A DNA stretch of 64,000 nt from JAPLKB01 sp964429485 (GCA_964429485.1 CAYSBW010000006.1:1-64000), one strand, 5' to 3'. Positions 9,141 to 17,653 are shown, numbered from the stretch's first letter. The notes: a model not told the origin generated them from the sequence alone. Numbers and translations: made by a program.

Positions 9141-10395
9141 ATTTCACCTTCACTGAATCAAGATCTTCAAAAAATGAAGGGAAGGATTTTGAAACACAGT
9201 CCGGTCTTTCTATAATAACATCACCTTCCCCTGTAATTGCTGCAATCGCACAGGCCATTGCAATTCTGTGATCATTGTGGGAATCCACAGTGTTGCCTTT
9301 GATTTTTCCACCGACAATTTCCATTCTATTTCCGGAAATATTAATCTCGATACCAAGCTTTGAGAATTCCTCGACCAGGGCAAAGGCTCTGTTGCTTTCC
9401 TTATGCTTGAGACGATCAACTCCATGGATAATACTCGTACCAGTACAACCAGAACCAAGTGTAACAAGTGGAGGAAAAAGATCAGGGCAATCTTCGGCAT
9501 TAAATTCAAATGCCCTTAGCCTGTCCTTCTCAACGATAACATGGCCATCCTTTACTTCCACTTTTGCTCCAGCATCAGCAATGGCGCTCATTACAGCCAT
9601 GTCGGCCTGATGCGAGTCAGGATTCAAGCCTGCCACCATTATTGACCCTGCCAGGGCGCCAGCCACAAGAAAAAAAGCAGCGCCTGACCAGTCACCTTCC
9701 ACATGGTAATTACAGTGTTTGTATTGCTGTTTACCTGGTATACTGAATTCACAGAAATCTCTGTCATGGATAACTGTAACACCAAAATCAGCCATTACAT
9801 TGATTGTCAGTTCGATATAGGGTTTGCTCTTCAGAGCTGTAACATCAATTCTTGAGTCACCGTCACACAAAGGCAAAGCCATCAGCAATCCTGTTAAAAA
9901 CTGTGAGCTTTCAGCGCCGTTTATTTTAATCTTGCCTGCTGATATCCTTCCTTTCACCTTTATCGGGGGAAAACCTGAATCGGTAATGCATAATGCACCA
10001 AGGACAGACAATACTTCGACCATATCCATAGGCCTTTTGCGTAACGATCCTGATGCTTTAAGGATGATTTCTTCATCCAGCAATCCAGCAACAGGCGTGA
10101 ACATCCTCATACACAGTCCGGATTCTCCACAGTCAATAACTCTGGATTTTATGGATTTTTCCTTCAAACTGTTGTTGCCTTGAATAGTAACTCTCCCCTC
10201 TCCTTTATCTATCTCAGCACCGAGTGCATCTGCAATAGCAAGGGCAGATATCCCGTCTGCACAAAAAGAGGGATTTAATATTTCCGATCTGCCTGATGCC
10301 AGCAACGCTGCAGCCACAGCTCTTATCATCACGCTTTTCGAGGATGGCGCATATAAAGCGCCATTAATTTTTGAGGAACTTACCAGTTTCTTCAT
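9133..10395 (-). CDS. aroA: 3-phosphoshikimate 1-carboxyvinyltransferase (EPSP synthase)
   Basis: 420 aa. Transfers enolpyruvate from PEP to shikimate 3-phosphate. The N terminus has the conserved KINGALYAPSSKSVMIRA segment; the PEP-binding stretch reads DCGESGLCMRMFTP rather than the NAGTAMR of E. coli, resembling class II-like or archaeal forms; GAESSQFLTGLLMA and the C-terminal SHNDHRIAMA are standard. The start overlaps the 3' end of the aroE-aroK gene by 32 nt, the longest overlap in the operon. Confidence 0.96.
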   Translation of the reverse strand: MKKLVSSSKINGALYAPSSKSVMIRAVAAALLASGRSEILNPSFCADGISALAIADALGAEIDKGEGRVTIQGNNSLKEKSIKSRVIDCGESGLCMRMFTPVAGLLDEEIILKASGSLRKRPMDMVEVLSVLGALCITDSGFPPIKVKGRISAGKIKINGAESSQFLTGLLMALPLCDGDSRIDVTALKSKPYIELTINVMADFGVTVIHDRDFCEFSIPGKQQYKHCNYHVEGDWSGAAFFLVAGALAGSIMVAGLNPDSHQADMAVMSAIADAGAKVEVKDGHVIVEKDRLRAFEFNAEDCPDLFPPLVTLGSGCTGTSIIHGVDRLKHKESNRAFALVEEFSKLGIEINISGNRMEIVGGKIKGNTVDSHNDHRIAMACAIAAITGEGDVIIERPDCVSKSFPSFFEDLDSVKVKYE

Positions 10396-11749
10396 TTACT
10401 TTCCTTATTATTACATCCGGCTCAAGTCCTTCAGTGTTTATGATAATGTCAGAAGCAGAGGCATAAAGAGGTATCCTTGCATCGAGTATTTTTTTGATAT
10501 TCGATTTCTGATCCTCATTTTGCAAAAGGGGACGACTTTTATCATTGCCTATCCTTTTTAAAACAGTATCAATATTTGCCCAAAGCCAGATAACAATGGA
10601 ATTTTCCTTCAGCACATTCCTGTTATCGCTATCCAGTATCGCACCGCCACCACAGGATATTACCGTCTTTGACAAATCCCTGACATCTGCAATAGTTTCT
10701 TTTTCAATTTTTCTGAAGGATTCTTCACCCTGATTTTCAAATATCTCGGAGATGGATTTATTGGTCTTCATTTCTATAATCTTATCAATGTCTCTATAGG
10801 ACATGGACAATAGATTTGCCGTGCCGTGACCAATCGTGGATTTACCTGAAGCCATGAAACCTATGAAGGAGATGTTATTTCTTTGAAGCCTATTTTGCCT
10901 ATATACAGCCTCCTTCATGACATTCAAAGGAGGTTCCATTCCTGTAAAATGTCTGAAAGCTTCCATACCCTGAAAAAGAAGCCATTCCCTGCCATCAATT
11001 ATTGTACAATTTTTCTCCATCCCATCTTTAACAAGAGCAGTTGTCACACCATAGTTGGCATCAAGGATAAACATATTCTTGTTCAGAAAATCAGGATTTA
11101 TTACTCGTTCAATGGAAGACAGGCAGGATACAATAATATCCCCATCCCTGACTGTTTTATCGATTGCTTCAAATCTTGCGATTTTACACCCTGAATTATC
11201 AGAGATTTTTTTTGCTTTTTCAAATGTACGGTTTACAATCGTTGCATCGGCTCCATCAGAAATAAGAGCGCTTATTGCTGCTTTTGCTGCACCTCCTGCT
11301 CCAAGAACAACAGCTTTTTTCCCTTTTACTTTGATTCCATTGAAAGAAAAGGCATCCTTAACACCCTGAATATCAGTATTGAATCCATAAAGTCTACCCT
11401 TATCAACAACAACAGTATTAACAGCGCCTATTTTTTTAGCGGATTCATCCATAGCATCAAGATAGCGGACTATATTCTCCTTGAAAGGTGAGGTTATATT
11501 AAAACCTGAAATTCCTGAATCAAGAATTCCTGTTATAACCTCTTCGGCACTGGAAGCAGCAAAACGGGTATACACAGCATCTATAGATAACTCTCTGAAA
11601 GCAGCATTGAAAATATCAGGGCTTTTACTGTGAAGAACAGGATTACCTGTAACTGCAAAAATTCTTGTTGTTTCTGTTTTTACTGTTCCATTGGTCTGAT
11701 CAAACCTGTAAGTAATATCTGAATTATCAGATTTTCTTGTTCTATCCAT
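10364..11749 (-). CDS. aroE-aroK: Fused shikimate dehydrogenase - shikimate kinase
   Basis: 461 aa, one uninterrupted frame with two enzymes. Residues about 28-285 are AroE: FAVTGNPVLHSKSP (shikimate-binding SKSP), FNITSPFKENI with the catalytic Lys, GAVNTV, GFNTDIQGV and the NADP-binding GAGGAAKAA. Residues about 290-461 are AroK: the P-loop GFMASGKSTIG, YRDIDKIIE (shikimate and Mg site) and SCGGGAILD. The extra 27 residues at the start are of unclear role; an internal start is possible. The fusion joins consecutive pathway steps (dehydroshikimate to shikimate to shikimate 3-phosphate). It overlaps aroD by 8 nt. Confidence 0.95.
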   Translation of the reverse strand: MDRTRKSDNSDITYRFDQTNGTVKTETTRIFAVTGNPVLHSKSPDIFNAAFRELSIDAVYTRFAASSAEEVITGILDSGISGFNITSPFKENIVRYLDAMDESAKKIGAVNTVVVDKGRLYGFNTDIQGVKDAFSFNGIKVKGKKAVVLGAGGAAKAAISALISDGADATIVNRTFEKAKKISDNSGCKIARFEAIDKTVRDGDIIVSCLSSIERVINPDFLNKNMFILDANYGVTTALVKDGMEKNCTIIDGREWLLFQGMEAFRHFTGMEPPLNVMKEAVYRQNRLQRNNISFIGFMASGKSTIGHGTANLLSMSYRDIDKIIEMKTNKSISEIFENQGEESFRKIEKETIADVRDLSKTVISCGGGAILDSDNRNVLKENSIVIWLWANIDTVLKRIGNDKSRPLLQNEDQKSNIKKILDARIPLYASASDIIINTEGLEPDVIIRKVNEETGKFLKN

Positions 11750-12389
11750 TAGTTAAAGACCTCATAATATTTTCCAAACGCTTTTTTTCAATCTGTCCGT
11801 CAGCAGTGGATTTATTCTCAGCAGGCGATGCATAAGTAAAGAGGCTTCCCAAAAAAGGTCCTGCAATTCTTGTTATTTTTCCCTTTTCACCCATCCCCAC
11901 CACTACAAGTCTGTCCTTAAAATCCTCCTGTCCCAACAATCCGATAAGTCTTGCACTATCCGTAATATAATTGACCTTGCATGCAATTTTGGCTATGTCA
12001 GCACCTTCACTGAAACAAAGTGCGGCAATCTGTTCAAGTTTCTCGCTGTCAGGGGTTTTATCATAATCATGAAAAGACATTATTACTTTACAACCCCTTG
12101 ATCGGGCTTTTTCCATAATTTCCCTTTTACCTGCAATATCCGATTCCACCTCAATATCCACATATTTTGCTCCCGCCTCTATCGCAGCAATCAAATATTC
12201 CTTTCTTTTACAATCATCGTGAAATCCGGGCCTGCATGTTGCGATAAACTTGACAGGCTGGGAAAAAATATCTCCAATATCATTGACCGTCAGATCCATG
12301 CAGTCCATCCTTATCTCTGCAAATGATATATCAGTTAATGCTTTAAGATAGTTAATGTCATATTGTTCATCCATGCTGACACATATCAT
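11742..12389 (-). CDS. aroD: 3-dehydroquinate dehydratase, type I
   Basis: 215 aa, type I (Schiff-base) enzyme. Active-site signatures: AEIRMDCMD (strand with Glu/Arg), FHDYDKTP (catalytic His) and ADIAKIACKV, whose Lys forms the imine with dehydroquinate. The C-terminal substrate loop appears as LFTYASPAENKSTADGQ. It overlaps aroB by 23 nt; the ATG used (MICVSMDEQ) could be replaced by the second Met (MDEQYD), leaving only a small overlap. Confidence 0.95.
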   Translation of the reverse strand: MICVSMDEQYDINYLKALTDISFAEIRMDCMDLTVNDIGDIFSQPVKFIATCRPGFHDDCKRKEYLIAAIEAGAKYVDIEVESDIAGKREIMEKARSRGCKVIMSFHDYDKTPDSEKLEQIAALCFSEGADIAKIACKVNYITDSARLIGLLGQEDFKDRLVVVGMGEKGKITRIAGPFLGSLFTYASPAENKSTADGQIEKKRLENIMRSLTNG

Positions 12390-13404
12390 ATGCTATCTCC
12401 CTGACTGTATTTATACTGATCTTATCAATCCTTGATTCTCCTATTCCATCAAGAAGGACCGTATATATTGATTCTTCCTCTCTCTTCTTGTCTTTTCTGA
12501 TTGCATCCATTATTTCTTCTGGATTACCACAAAACATGACAGGCAAGCCAAAAGATACAAGCAATTTTTCTATTCTTTCAATATCCCCTTTCAACAACAT
12601 GCCTTTGTTCCAGGAAAGCCTTGATTCCATGATCATTCCTATGCTTATTGCCTCACCATGCCTTATACCGGCAATCTTTTCAAATGCATGACCAAATGTA
12701 TGGCCGAAGTTAAGTTTTCTTCTATCACCCTTTTCTGTCTCATCTATGGAAACAATATTCGTTTTCACTTTCAAGGAATCATAGACAATCCTCCTGATAA
12801 TATCTCTGTCAAGGGACATTGCCTTTTCCACATTCTTTTCAATAAAATAAAAAAGCTCTTTATCCCCTATAAGGGCATGCTTTATAACTTCTGCAAAACC
12901 ATTCCGTAACTCCGGTTCCGGGAGAGTCATAAGAGTATCAAAATCGCATATTACAAATTCAGGCTGATTGATCGTGCCAACAAGGTTTTTGTAACCATTG
13001 AAATTAACACCATTTTTTCCGCCTGTACTGGCATCAACCTGGGCAAGAAGAGTGGTCGGCACAAAGGCAAAAGGCAGACCTCTGAGATATGTAGATGCTG
13101 TAAAACCTGCAATATCACAAACAACACCCCCTCCAATACCAACTATGAAAGATGAACGGTCGAACTCCAATTGAAGAAGACTTTTATAAATATTGTTGAC
13201 TGTATCAAGTGTTTTGTGCCTTTCACCCGGTTCTATTACAACAGTTCTGAAGTCTGAAAATTTATCTCCGTACAGATTGTTTACGTTGCTGTCAGTAATT
13301 ATGATAGACTTCTCGGTTCTGCAATAATCTTTGAGGTTATCGAGAGACATCCCCAAGATAATTGTACTTTTGCCTGTATTGCCGGATAAGGTAATCTGTT
13401 TCAC
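12367..13404 (-). CDS. aroB: 3-dehydroquinate synthase
   Basis: 345 aa, normal length. Converts DAHP to 3-dehydroquinate with bound NAD and a divalent metal. NAD-binding glycine-rich GIGGGVVCDIAGFTASTYLRG, VPTTLLAQVDASTGGKNGVN, GFAEVIKHALIGD, and metal ligands in LNFGHTFGHAFEK and HGEAISIGM are all present. The start overlaps the aroF stop by 4 nt (ATGA). Confidence 0.97.
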   Translation of the reverse strand: MKQITLSGNTGKSTIILGMSLDNLKDYCRTEKSIIITDSNVNNLYGDKFSDFRTVVIEPGERHKTLDTVNNIYKSLLQLEFDRSSFIVGIGGGVVCDIAGFTASTYLRGLPFAFVPTTLLAQVDASTGGKNGVNFNGYKNLVGTINQPEFVICDFDTLMTLPEPELRNGFAEVIKHALIGDKELFYFIEKNVEKAMSLDRDIIRRIVYDSLKVKTNIVSIDETEKGDRRKLNFGHTFGHAFEKIAGIRHGEAISIGMIMESRLSWNKGMLLKGDIERIEKLLVSFGLPVMFCGNPEEIMDAIRKDKKREEESIYTVLLDGIGESRIDKISINTVREIAYDMCQHG

Positions 13405-14213
13405 TTTGTTTCCGCCATAAATTCATGGAGCATTCTGGTTTTTTTCATCATTTCCGAGAACTGTTCCGGATTCAATGTCTGTTCTCTGTCACACAAAGCT
13501 TCTGCAGGATTAATATGAACTTCAACAATAATGCCGTCTGCACCTGCGGCTACTGCAGCAAGAGTAAGAGGTGATATCATGCTCGCCCGTCCTGTGGCAT
13601 GGGAAGGATCGATAATTACAGGAAGGTGTGTAAGCTCCTTAAGTGCGGGGACAGCGCTTATATCAAGGGTATTCCTCGTATAAGTCTCAAAAGTACGAAT
13701 GCCCCGTTCACAGAGAATAACATCGGGATTTCCTCCATCAAGTATGTATTCCGCACAGTTAAGCCATTCCTCAATAGTAGAATTTAAACCCCGTTTCAAT
13801 AGAATAGGTTTGTGAGCCTTACCCACTTCTTTCAAAAGAGAAAAATTCTGCATGTTTCTCGCTCCGATCTGGAGAACGTCGGCATATTCACATACCCATG
13901 GAACATCTCTTGTGTCTATTACTTCTGTAACAATAGGTAATCCGGTTTCCTCTTTTGCTTTTTTCAATATCTTCAACCCTTTTAATCCAAGTCCCTGAAA
14001 GGCATAGGGCGATGTCCTCGGTTTGAAAGCTCCTCCTCTCATCATATCGGCACCTGCTTTTTTTACTGCATGTGCAGTTTCAATGGTCTGCTTTTCATTC
14101 TCCACTGAACAGGGGCCGGCAATCACGCAAAATCCCTCCCCTATTGCTGCATCACCTACATATATTACTGTCTTTTCATTTTCCTTTAAATTAGCCAATC
14201 TCATACCTGTCAT
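13401..14213 (-). CDS. aroF: 3-deoxy-7-phosphoheptulonate (DAHP) synthase, type I-beta
   Basis: About 270 aa from an ATG at 14213 (MTGMRLANL), chosen because an AAGGAGGC Shine-Dalgarno lies 4 nt upstream; a longer frame from 14240 would include the ribosome site. Catalyses entry to the pathway from PEP and erythrose 4-phosphate. Signatures: VIAGPCSVEN, GGAFKPRTSPYAFQGLG, ILLKRGL, CERGIRTFE and DPSHATGRAS. It is the short type I-beta core with no ferredoxin-like or chorismate-mutase regulatory domain, so allosteric control is probably weak, and transcript-level control by the upstream attenuator becomes more important. First structural gene of the supraoperon. Confidence 0.97.
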   Translation of the reverse strand: MTGMRLANLKENEKTVIYVGDAAIGEGFCVIAGPCSVENEKQTIETAHAVKKAGADMMRGGAFKPRTSPYAFQGLGLKGLKILKKAKEETGLPIVTEVIDTRDVPWVCEYADVLQIGARNMQNFSLLKEVGKAHKPILLKRGLNSTIEEWLNCAEYILDGGNPDVILCERGIRTFETYTRNTLDISAVPALKELTHLPVIIDPSHATGRASMISPLTLAAVAAGADGIIVEVHINPAEALCDREQTLNPEQFSEMMKKTRMLHEFMAETK

Positions 14214-14250
14214 TTTTGCCTCCTTCATTCTGTTCTTCAAAATTTAAAAT

Positions 14251-14289
14251 AAAAAAAAGGCCATGGGCTTTGCTACACCCATGGCCTTT
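14251..14289 (-). terminator. Attenuator terminator hairpin upstream of aroF
   Basis: On the minus strand a 12-bp perfect stem (arm AAAGGCCATGGG, positions 14289-14278, and its complement at 14267-14256) with a 10-nt loop is followed by a run of eight T (14258-14251), a textbook intrinsic terminator. It stands between the leader peptide stop codon and the aroF ribosome site. Its 5' arm and loop contain GGGTGTAGCAA, which can instead pair with TTGCTACATCC in the leader ORF, so the terminator and an antiterminator are mutually exclusive. Confidence 0.95.
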
Positions 14290-14331
14290 AGAAACCTTAT
14301 TCTGGCTCTAATGAGGACGAGGATGTAGCAA
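14270..14331 (-). promoter_or_regulatory. Antiterminator pairing of the aromatic attenuator
   Basis: Transcript segment TTGCTACATCC (14331-14321, just after the aromatic codons) is complementary over 11 bp, with one U-G pair, to GGGTGTAGCAA (14280-14270, the terminator 5' arm and loop). The intervening loop is 40 nt. A ribosome stalled at the aromatic codons would leave the first segment free to pair and block the terminator; a ribosome reaching the TAG at 14308 would cover it and allow termination. The pairing is read from the sequence; the mechanism is inferred from classical trp/phe attenuators. Confidence 0.85.
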
Positions 14332-14382
14332 CCTGTAAAAATAAAACCACCAGCCATAAAATCTGCTAAAATAGGTCTGCAT
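14308..14382 (-). CDS. Aromatic-residue leader peptide
   Basis: A 24-residue ORF too short for ordinary gene callers. It starts MQTYFSRFYG, continues with the run WWFYFY and ends RLLHPRPH before TAG; 10 of 24 residues are Trp, Phe or Tyr. The start at 14382 is preferred because AAGGA lies 10 nt upstream; an in-frame ATG at 14400 would add six residues but has no ribosome site and nearly coincides with the expected transcript start. It sits between a consensus promoter and an attenuator terminator, ahead of the 15-gene aromatic operon. Likely function: regulatory, through ribosome stalling when charged tRNA-Trp, -Phe or -Tyr is scarce. Confidence 0.88.
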   Translation of the reverse strand: MQTYFSRFYGWWFYFYRLLHPRPH

Positions 14383-14408
14383 ATTCCTCTGTTCCTTCAT
14401 TGTATTGT

Positions 14409-14438
14409 AATATATACAAATTGTTTTTTTCTTGTCAA
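14409..14438 (-). promoter_or_regulatory. Sigma-70 type promoter of the aromatic supraoperon
   Basis: Perfect -35 TTGACA at 14438-14433. The -10 is TATATA (14416-14411, spacer 16) or TATATT (14414-14409, spacer 18). Transcription would start near 14403-14400, about 20 nt before the leader-peptide ATG at 14382. It is the only strong promoter noticed in front of the operon; internal promoters were not searched exhaustively. Confidence 0.8.
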
Positions 14439-14502
14439 GAAAATATTTTTGTTTTTTATTCAGTTAAGCTAAAACGCACTTTAATTACAGCAAAAAAAGG
14501 TT

Positions 14503-15192
14503 CTACCCCAGGTGAGCAAACATATCAGCCAGACTGTGAAAAAGAATATCAGGACCTTCTTTAAGGAGACCCTCCTCTTTCTCATGACCTGTAGTAACGG
14601 CCACTGCTATAGATCCTGCTTTTTTTGCTGCTATAATATCGGCAACAGTATCTCCTATGACAGCACAGTATCCAGGAGGTACATCAAGTTTTTTCGCACA
14701 TTCAATAACAACATCAGGAGCCGGTTTCCTGTATTGGATGTCCTTTGATGTCACAATGGCATTTATATTTTTATCAAGACCCATTCTTGTAAATCTGGTC
14801 CATTCATCCTCAATTGATGACATTCTTCCGGTAGCTATACCAATCTTGATACCTTTCTTTTTCAAGCGATCGAATAATTCAAGCGCCCCTGGAAAAGGCT
14901 TTACATTGTCTATTTCAGCTTTTTTAAAACGCTCAAGGATATCTTCCCGGCAAGCCGAATATGTGCCTTCATCCATAGATACTGGTAATACTCTCTGGAG
15001 AATCTGGCGCAAGCTCAATCCCTCTGCAAGATATTTTCGAAGAGCCTCCTTTTCTACAGGCCCTGAACCATACTGCCTGATACCCTGATTGAAGGCATCC
15101 TGATAAACATCAAATGTATCAACAAGAGTGCCATCAATATCAAATATAACAGCTCTTATATCTTTTTTTTTAAGAATTTGATTCTCTTCCAC
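14503..15192 (-). CDS. HAD-superfamily hydrolase (phosphoglycolate phosphatase-like)
   Basis: 229 aa from a GTG at 15192 with a GAGGAGA ribosome site. HAD motifs in order: I, VIFDIDGTLVDT (nucleophile and acid Asp, residues about 18-22); II, GIATGRMSS; III, the Lys in RKPAPDV; IV, VIGDTVADI. An alpha-helical cap lies between motifs I and II, as in Gph and PpaX. Substrate cannot be told from sequence; phosphoglycolate or pyrophosphate are usual for this subgroup. It lies upstream of the aromatic operon promoter on the same strand, so it may be a separate unit. Confidence 0.85.
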   Translation of the reverse strand: MEENQILKKKDIRAVIFDIDGTLVDTFDVYQDAFNQGIRQYGSGPVEKEALRKYLAEGLSLRQILQRVLPVSMDEGTYSACREDILERFKKAEIDNVKPFPGALELFDRLKKKGIKIGIATGRMSSIEDEWTRFTRMGLDKNINAIVTSKDIQYRKPAPDVVIECAKKLDVPPGYCAVIGDTVADIIAAKKAGSIAVAVTTGHEKEEGLLKEGPDILFHSLADMFAHLG

Positions 15193-15509
15193 TGTTCATC
15201 TCCTCTTTTTTTGACTAATACCAATTAGCTCAGTCAAACATTTCTCTGCTTTTAATTTCAGACTATAGAATACCACAAAAGAACCCAACGCTGTCTCTTC
15301 TTTTTTATAAAAGTGCCCAATCCAGGTCAAGGTTGAACCTATAATTGTCATCGGGAAGATATCTGGGCATCCCTAAACAAACCGTTGAATGCAAAATAAG
15401 CCTGGATTATAGACATTATGGACCTTCCTGTAGCATGTGGCATTTGATGTTAACAATAAAAAAAAGGGTTATAAGCCCTGCCCTGGTACTGCTTGTTCTG
15501 ATTCTTCGG
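15193..15509. other. Intergenic region, no gene seen
   Basis: 317 nt between the HAD gene and the end of the uncharacterised gene at 15510, both on the minus strand. Apart from a weak GGG/CCC hairpin followed by eight T on the minus strand (about 15462-15483), which may end transcription of the 15510-16649 gene, I see no coding or structural signal. A promoter for the HAD gene is expected here but none is obvious. Confidence 0.5.
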
Positions 15510-16649
15510 TTACAGTTTGTCCATCCGGTGGACAACACCCATAGTTCCCTGGTTATAGAGATTTCTGGCAAAACACTCCACTGAAAGATCTGTACCGGCA
15601 ATCATGTGCATAAACATGCTCTTATTCCCCACAGCAATACTCTTACCTGAAAACTGGCTTGCAAGTGTATTTTCCGGTATGGAGGTAAAATACCCTGAGA
15701 AGGGATATTCCTTTGTCTCCTCTTCCTCCTCAAAATATTTATACCCTGCAGGATAGTCAAAAACCCTGTGTTCACCCGTGGAAATAGTAAGATACTGAGC
15801 TTCGCCCGGCTCATAATAGTACCAACCCCTCCCATTTATACAGTCTGTATATGGCCAGAGAAAATTTCCCGTTCCCATACCCTCAATAACAATAACTGCT
15901 GTACGATCTTGCTTCAAGCATGTATCAACAACACCTCGAATATCCGTTATCTGATTCTGATTGCACGAAGGACATGAAAGGGGAATGTGGAAACTTCTGG
16001 CAGGAACCATCAGCATCTTACGCATTGCATTGCCTGCAGTCTTAAAAGCATGGCCCTCTCTGGCAAGGATCAGATACTCCGGTACACGGGCAGCGTCTGA
16101 TGGAGATGCAGTAAAAAGAGACAATATTTCTTTTTTGCCTATGACCTGTTCAACTTGAGGATGTCCTTTCAGATACTTAAGGTCTGCATCACTGGGGTTG
16201 TGTAAACCGGCATATCTGGCAGACCAATGGGTAGAGAGAGCCAAACCGTCAAGTTTGCTTACGTCAATAAAATCGACAAACTCCGTCATATCACCTGTTC
16301 CGATAATAATTGGTGTAAACCCTGACAATTCAATAAACCGGTTCACCTCGGAAAAAACATTCGCAAACATTTCAGTCCGTTCATCATTGGTCATTGGCGT
16401 ATAACGATTTGTAAAATACTGTCCGGCATAGGCCAGAAAAACAAGTTGGGGCCAGTATTTCTCTATAATATCAAGAGCAACATCACTTACCCACTTGTTG
16501 CTATCCCGATCCATATCCCCGGGATAGGGGTGACATCTCTGAACGTCTCGCACTATATTTACAACCGGGCTATCCGAATACGCTTTTGCCCCGGTTCTCA
16601 GATCAAAAATATTCTGCCATTCCCGCGCATCAATAATTGCCAAACTCAT
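15510..16649 (-). CDS. Uncharacterised protein coupled to a radical SAM gene
   Basis: 379 aa from an ATG at 16649, preceded by GGAGGTG at the right spacing and overlapping the radical SAM stop by 4 nt (ATGA); an ATG at 16673 is upstream but inside the ribosome site. I do not recognise the family. Visible features: the opening LAIIDAREWQNIFDLRTG, an RCHPYPGD segment, a CPSC cysteine pair mid-protein, IVIEGMGTGNFLWP, and an acidic stretch FEEEEE about 80 residues from the end. No signal peptide or membrane segment. The coupling suggests it works with, or is modified by, the radical SAM enzyme. A phosphatase-like or alkaline-phosphatase-superfamily fold is a guess only. Confidence 0.85.
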   Translation of the reverse strand: MSLAIIDAREWQNIFDLRTGAKAYSDSPVVNIVRDVQRCHPYPGDMDRDSNKWVSDVALDIIEKYWPQLVFLAYAGQYFTNRYTPMTNDERTEMFANVFSEVNRFIELSGFTPIIIGTGDMTEFVDFIDVSKLDGLALSTHWSARYAGLHNPSDADLKYLKGHPQVEQVIGKKEILSLFTASPSDAARVPEYLILAREGHAFKTAGNAMRKMLMVPARSFHIPLSCPSCNQNQITDIRGVVDTCLKQDRTAVIVIEGMGTGNFLWPYTDCINGRGWYYYEPGEAQYLTISTGEHRVFDYPAGYKYFEEEEETKEYPFSGYFTSIPENTLASQFSGKSIAVGNKSMFMHMIAGTDLSVECFARNLYNQGTMGVVHRMDKL

Positions 16650-17653
16650 GAACACACCTCCACTTTGTTCCATTCCACCTTTTTCCCCAGAAGCCTGATC
16701 TCATGTCCACACTCCGGACAATATTTATTATTACAAAGAAAACGATGGAGTTTATCTCCGCCGCATCCGAGACTAAAACGTTCAATAACAATTGAATCAC
16801 AATTCGGGCATATAGTATTAACCCAATCAGAACCTACAAAGTTATGGAAATAAACATAGGCAAGCCTGGTACGTGCTGTGTCCAGTATTTTGTTTATTCC
16901 TTCAATATTGGGATATTCAGCTTCTTTCATGTCGTGCTCCGGGAGCAGTCGAAAAACATGCCATGGAATTTCCGAATCTATATCTTCGATGAAATCCGAT
17001 ATAGCATCGAGCTCATTATCATTGGCTGATTGAATTACAGGCGTTACAATCTCTACATGAGATGTTTCAGCAAGTCTTTTGATGGTACGGAGCACAGGTT
17101 CTACAGAAGGGATACCAATATATTTCTTATGGAATTGATCTGAAAATCCTTTGAGGCCAATATTAAAAAAAGAAAATACAGAGCTGAGCAGTTCAGTGGA
17201 TTCTTCTGTTGTGTATCCATTGGTAAGGCAACCCATTGGAATGCCCTGCATCTTTGCTTCTTTACTGACTTCCATCAATGTTGGAAGGGATACTGTAGGC
17301 TCATTTACATTGAAAACAATATTATGACATCCTAATTTTTTAGCCATCCCCACAATTTCGCAGGGAGAATAATCCAGCAGCCTGTCCTGCAAAAAAACCG
17401 GGTCTTCTTTAGCAATAAATCCGTTAGAGCAATACTTGCAGTTAAAATTACAGCCACTCGTTCCTACAGTGAGGCAGCGGCTACCTGGATAGGCATGATA
17501 AAAGGGAATGGACTCTATTCTTGATATCCCGCAGTTACTCCATTTGCCCGGGAAACGCTCTTCTATAATACCATCATCCTCGACATACATTTTACATACA
17601 CCCTGTTTGCCATCGCTCAGCTCACAGCGCCATTCACAATAGTTACATCGCAT
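16646..17653 (-). CDS. Radical SAM protein (AmmeMemoRadiSam / PFL-activase-like)
   Basis: 335 aa. The SAM-binding [4Fe-4S] motif is CNFNCKYC (CxxxCxxC, about residue 69-76). The N terminus has an extra Cys set (CNYCEWRC, then GVCKMY), as in radical SAM proteins of the AmmeMemoRadiSam and PflA-like group; the C terminus carries a zinc-ribbon-like pair (CPNC, then CPEC) around residues 284-320, suggesting a second metal site. Substrate unknown. Coupled by ATGA overlap to the uncharacterised gene downstream; a small CxxC-protein gene lies 88 nt upstream. AAGGAGGAAAT-type ribosome site precedes the ATG. AMMECR1 and MEMO1 partners are not seen in this window. Confidence 0.88.
   Translation of the reverse strand: MRCNYCEWRCELSDGKQGVCKMYVEDDGIIEERFPGKWSNCGISRIESIPFYHAYPGSRCLTVGTSGCNFNCKYCSNGFIAKEDPVFLQDRLLDYSPCEIVGMAKKLGCHNIVFNVNEPTVSLPTLMEVSKEAKMQGIPMGCLTNGYTTEESTELLSSVFSFFNIGLKGFSDQFHKKYIGIPSVEPVLRTIKRLAETSHVEIVTPVIQSANDNELDAISDFIEDIDSEIPWHVFRLLPEHDMKEAEYPNIEGINKILDTARTRLAYVYFHNFVGSDWVNTICPNCDSIVIERFSLGCGGDKLHRFLCNNKYCPECGHEIRLLGKKVEWNKVEVCS

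Noticed and set aside
14251..14440. T-box riboswitch in the aroF leader
   Set aside because: No T-box sequence resembling GGTGGNACCGCG was seen; the leader ORF and pairing segments explain the control instead.
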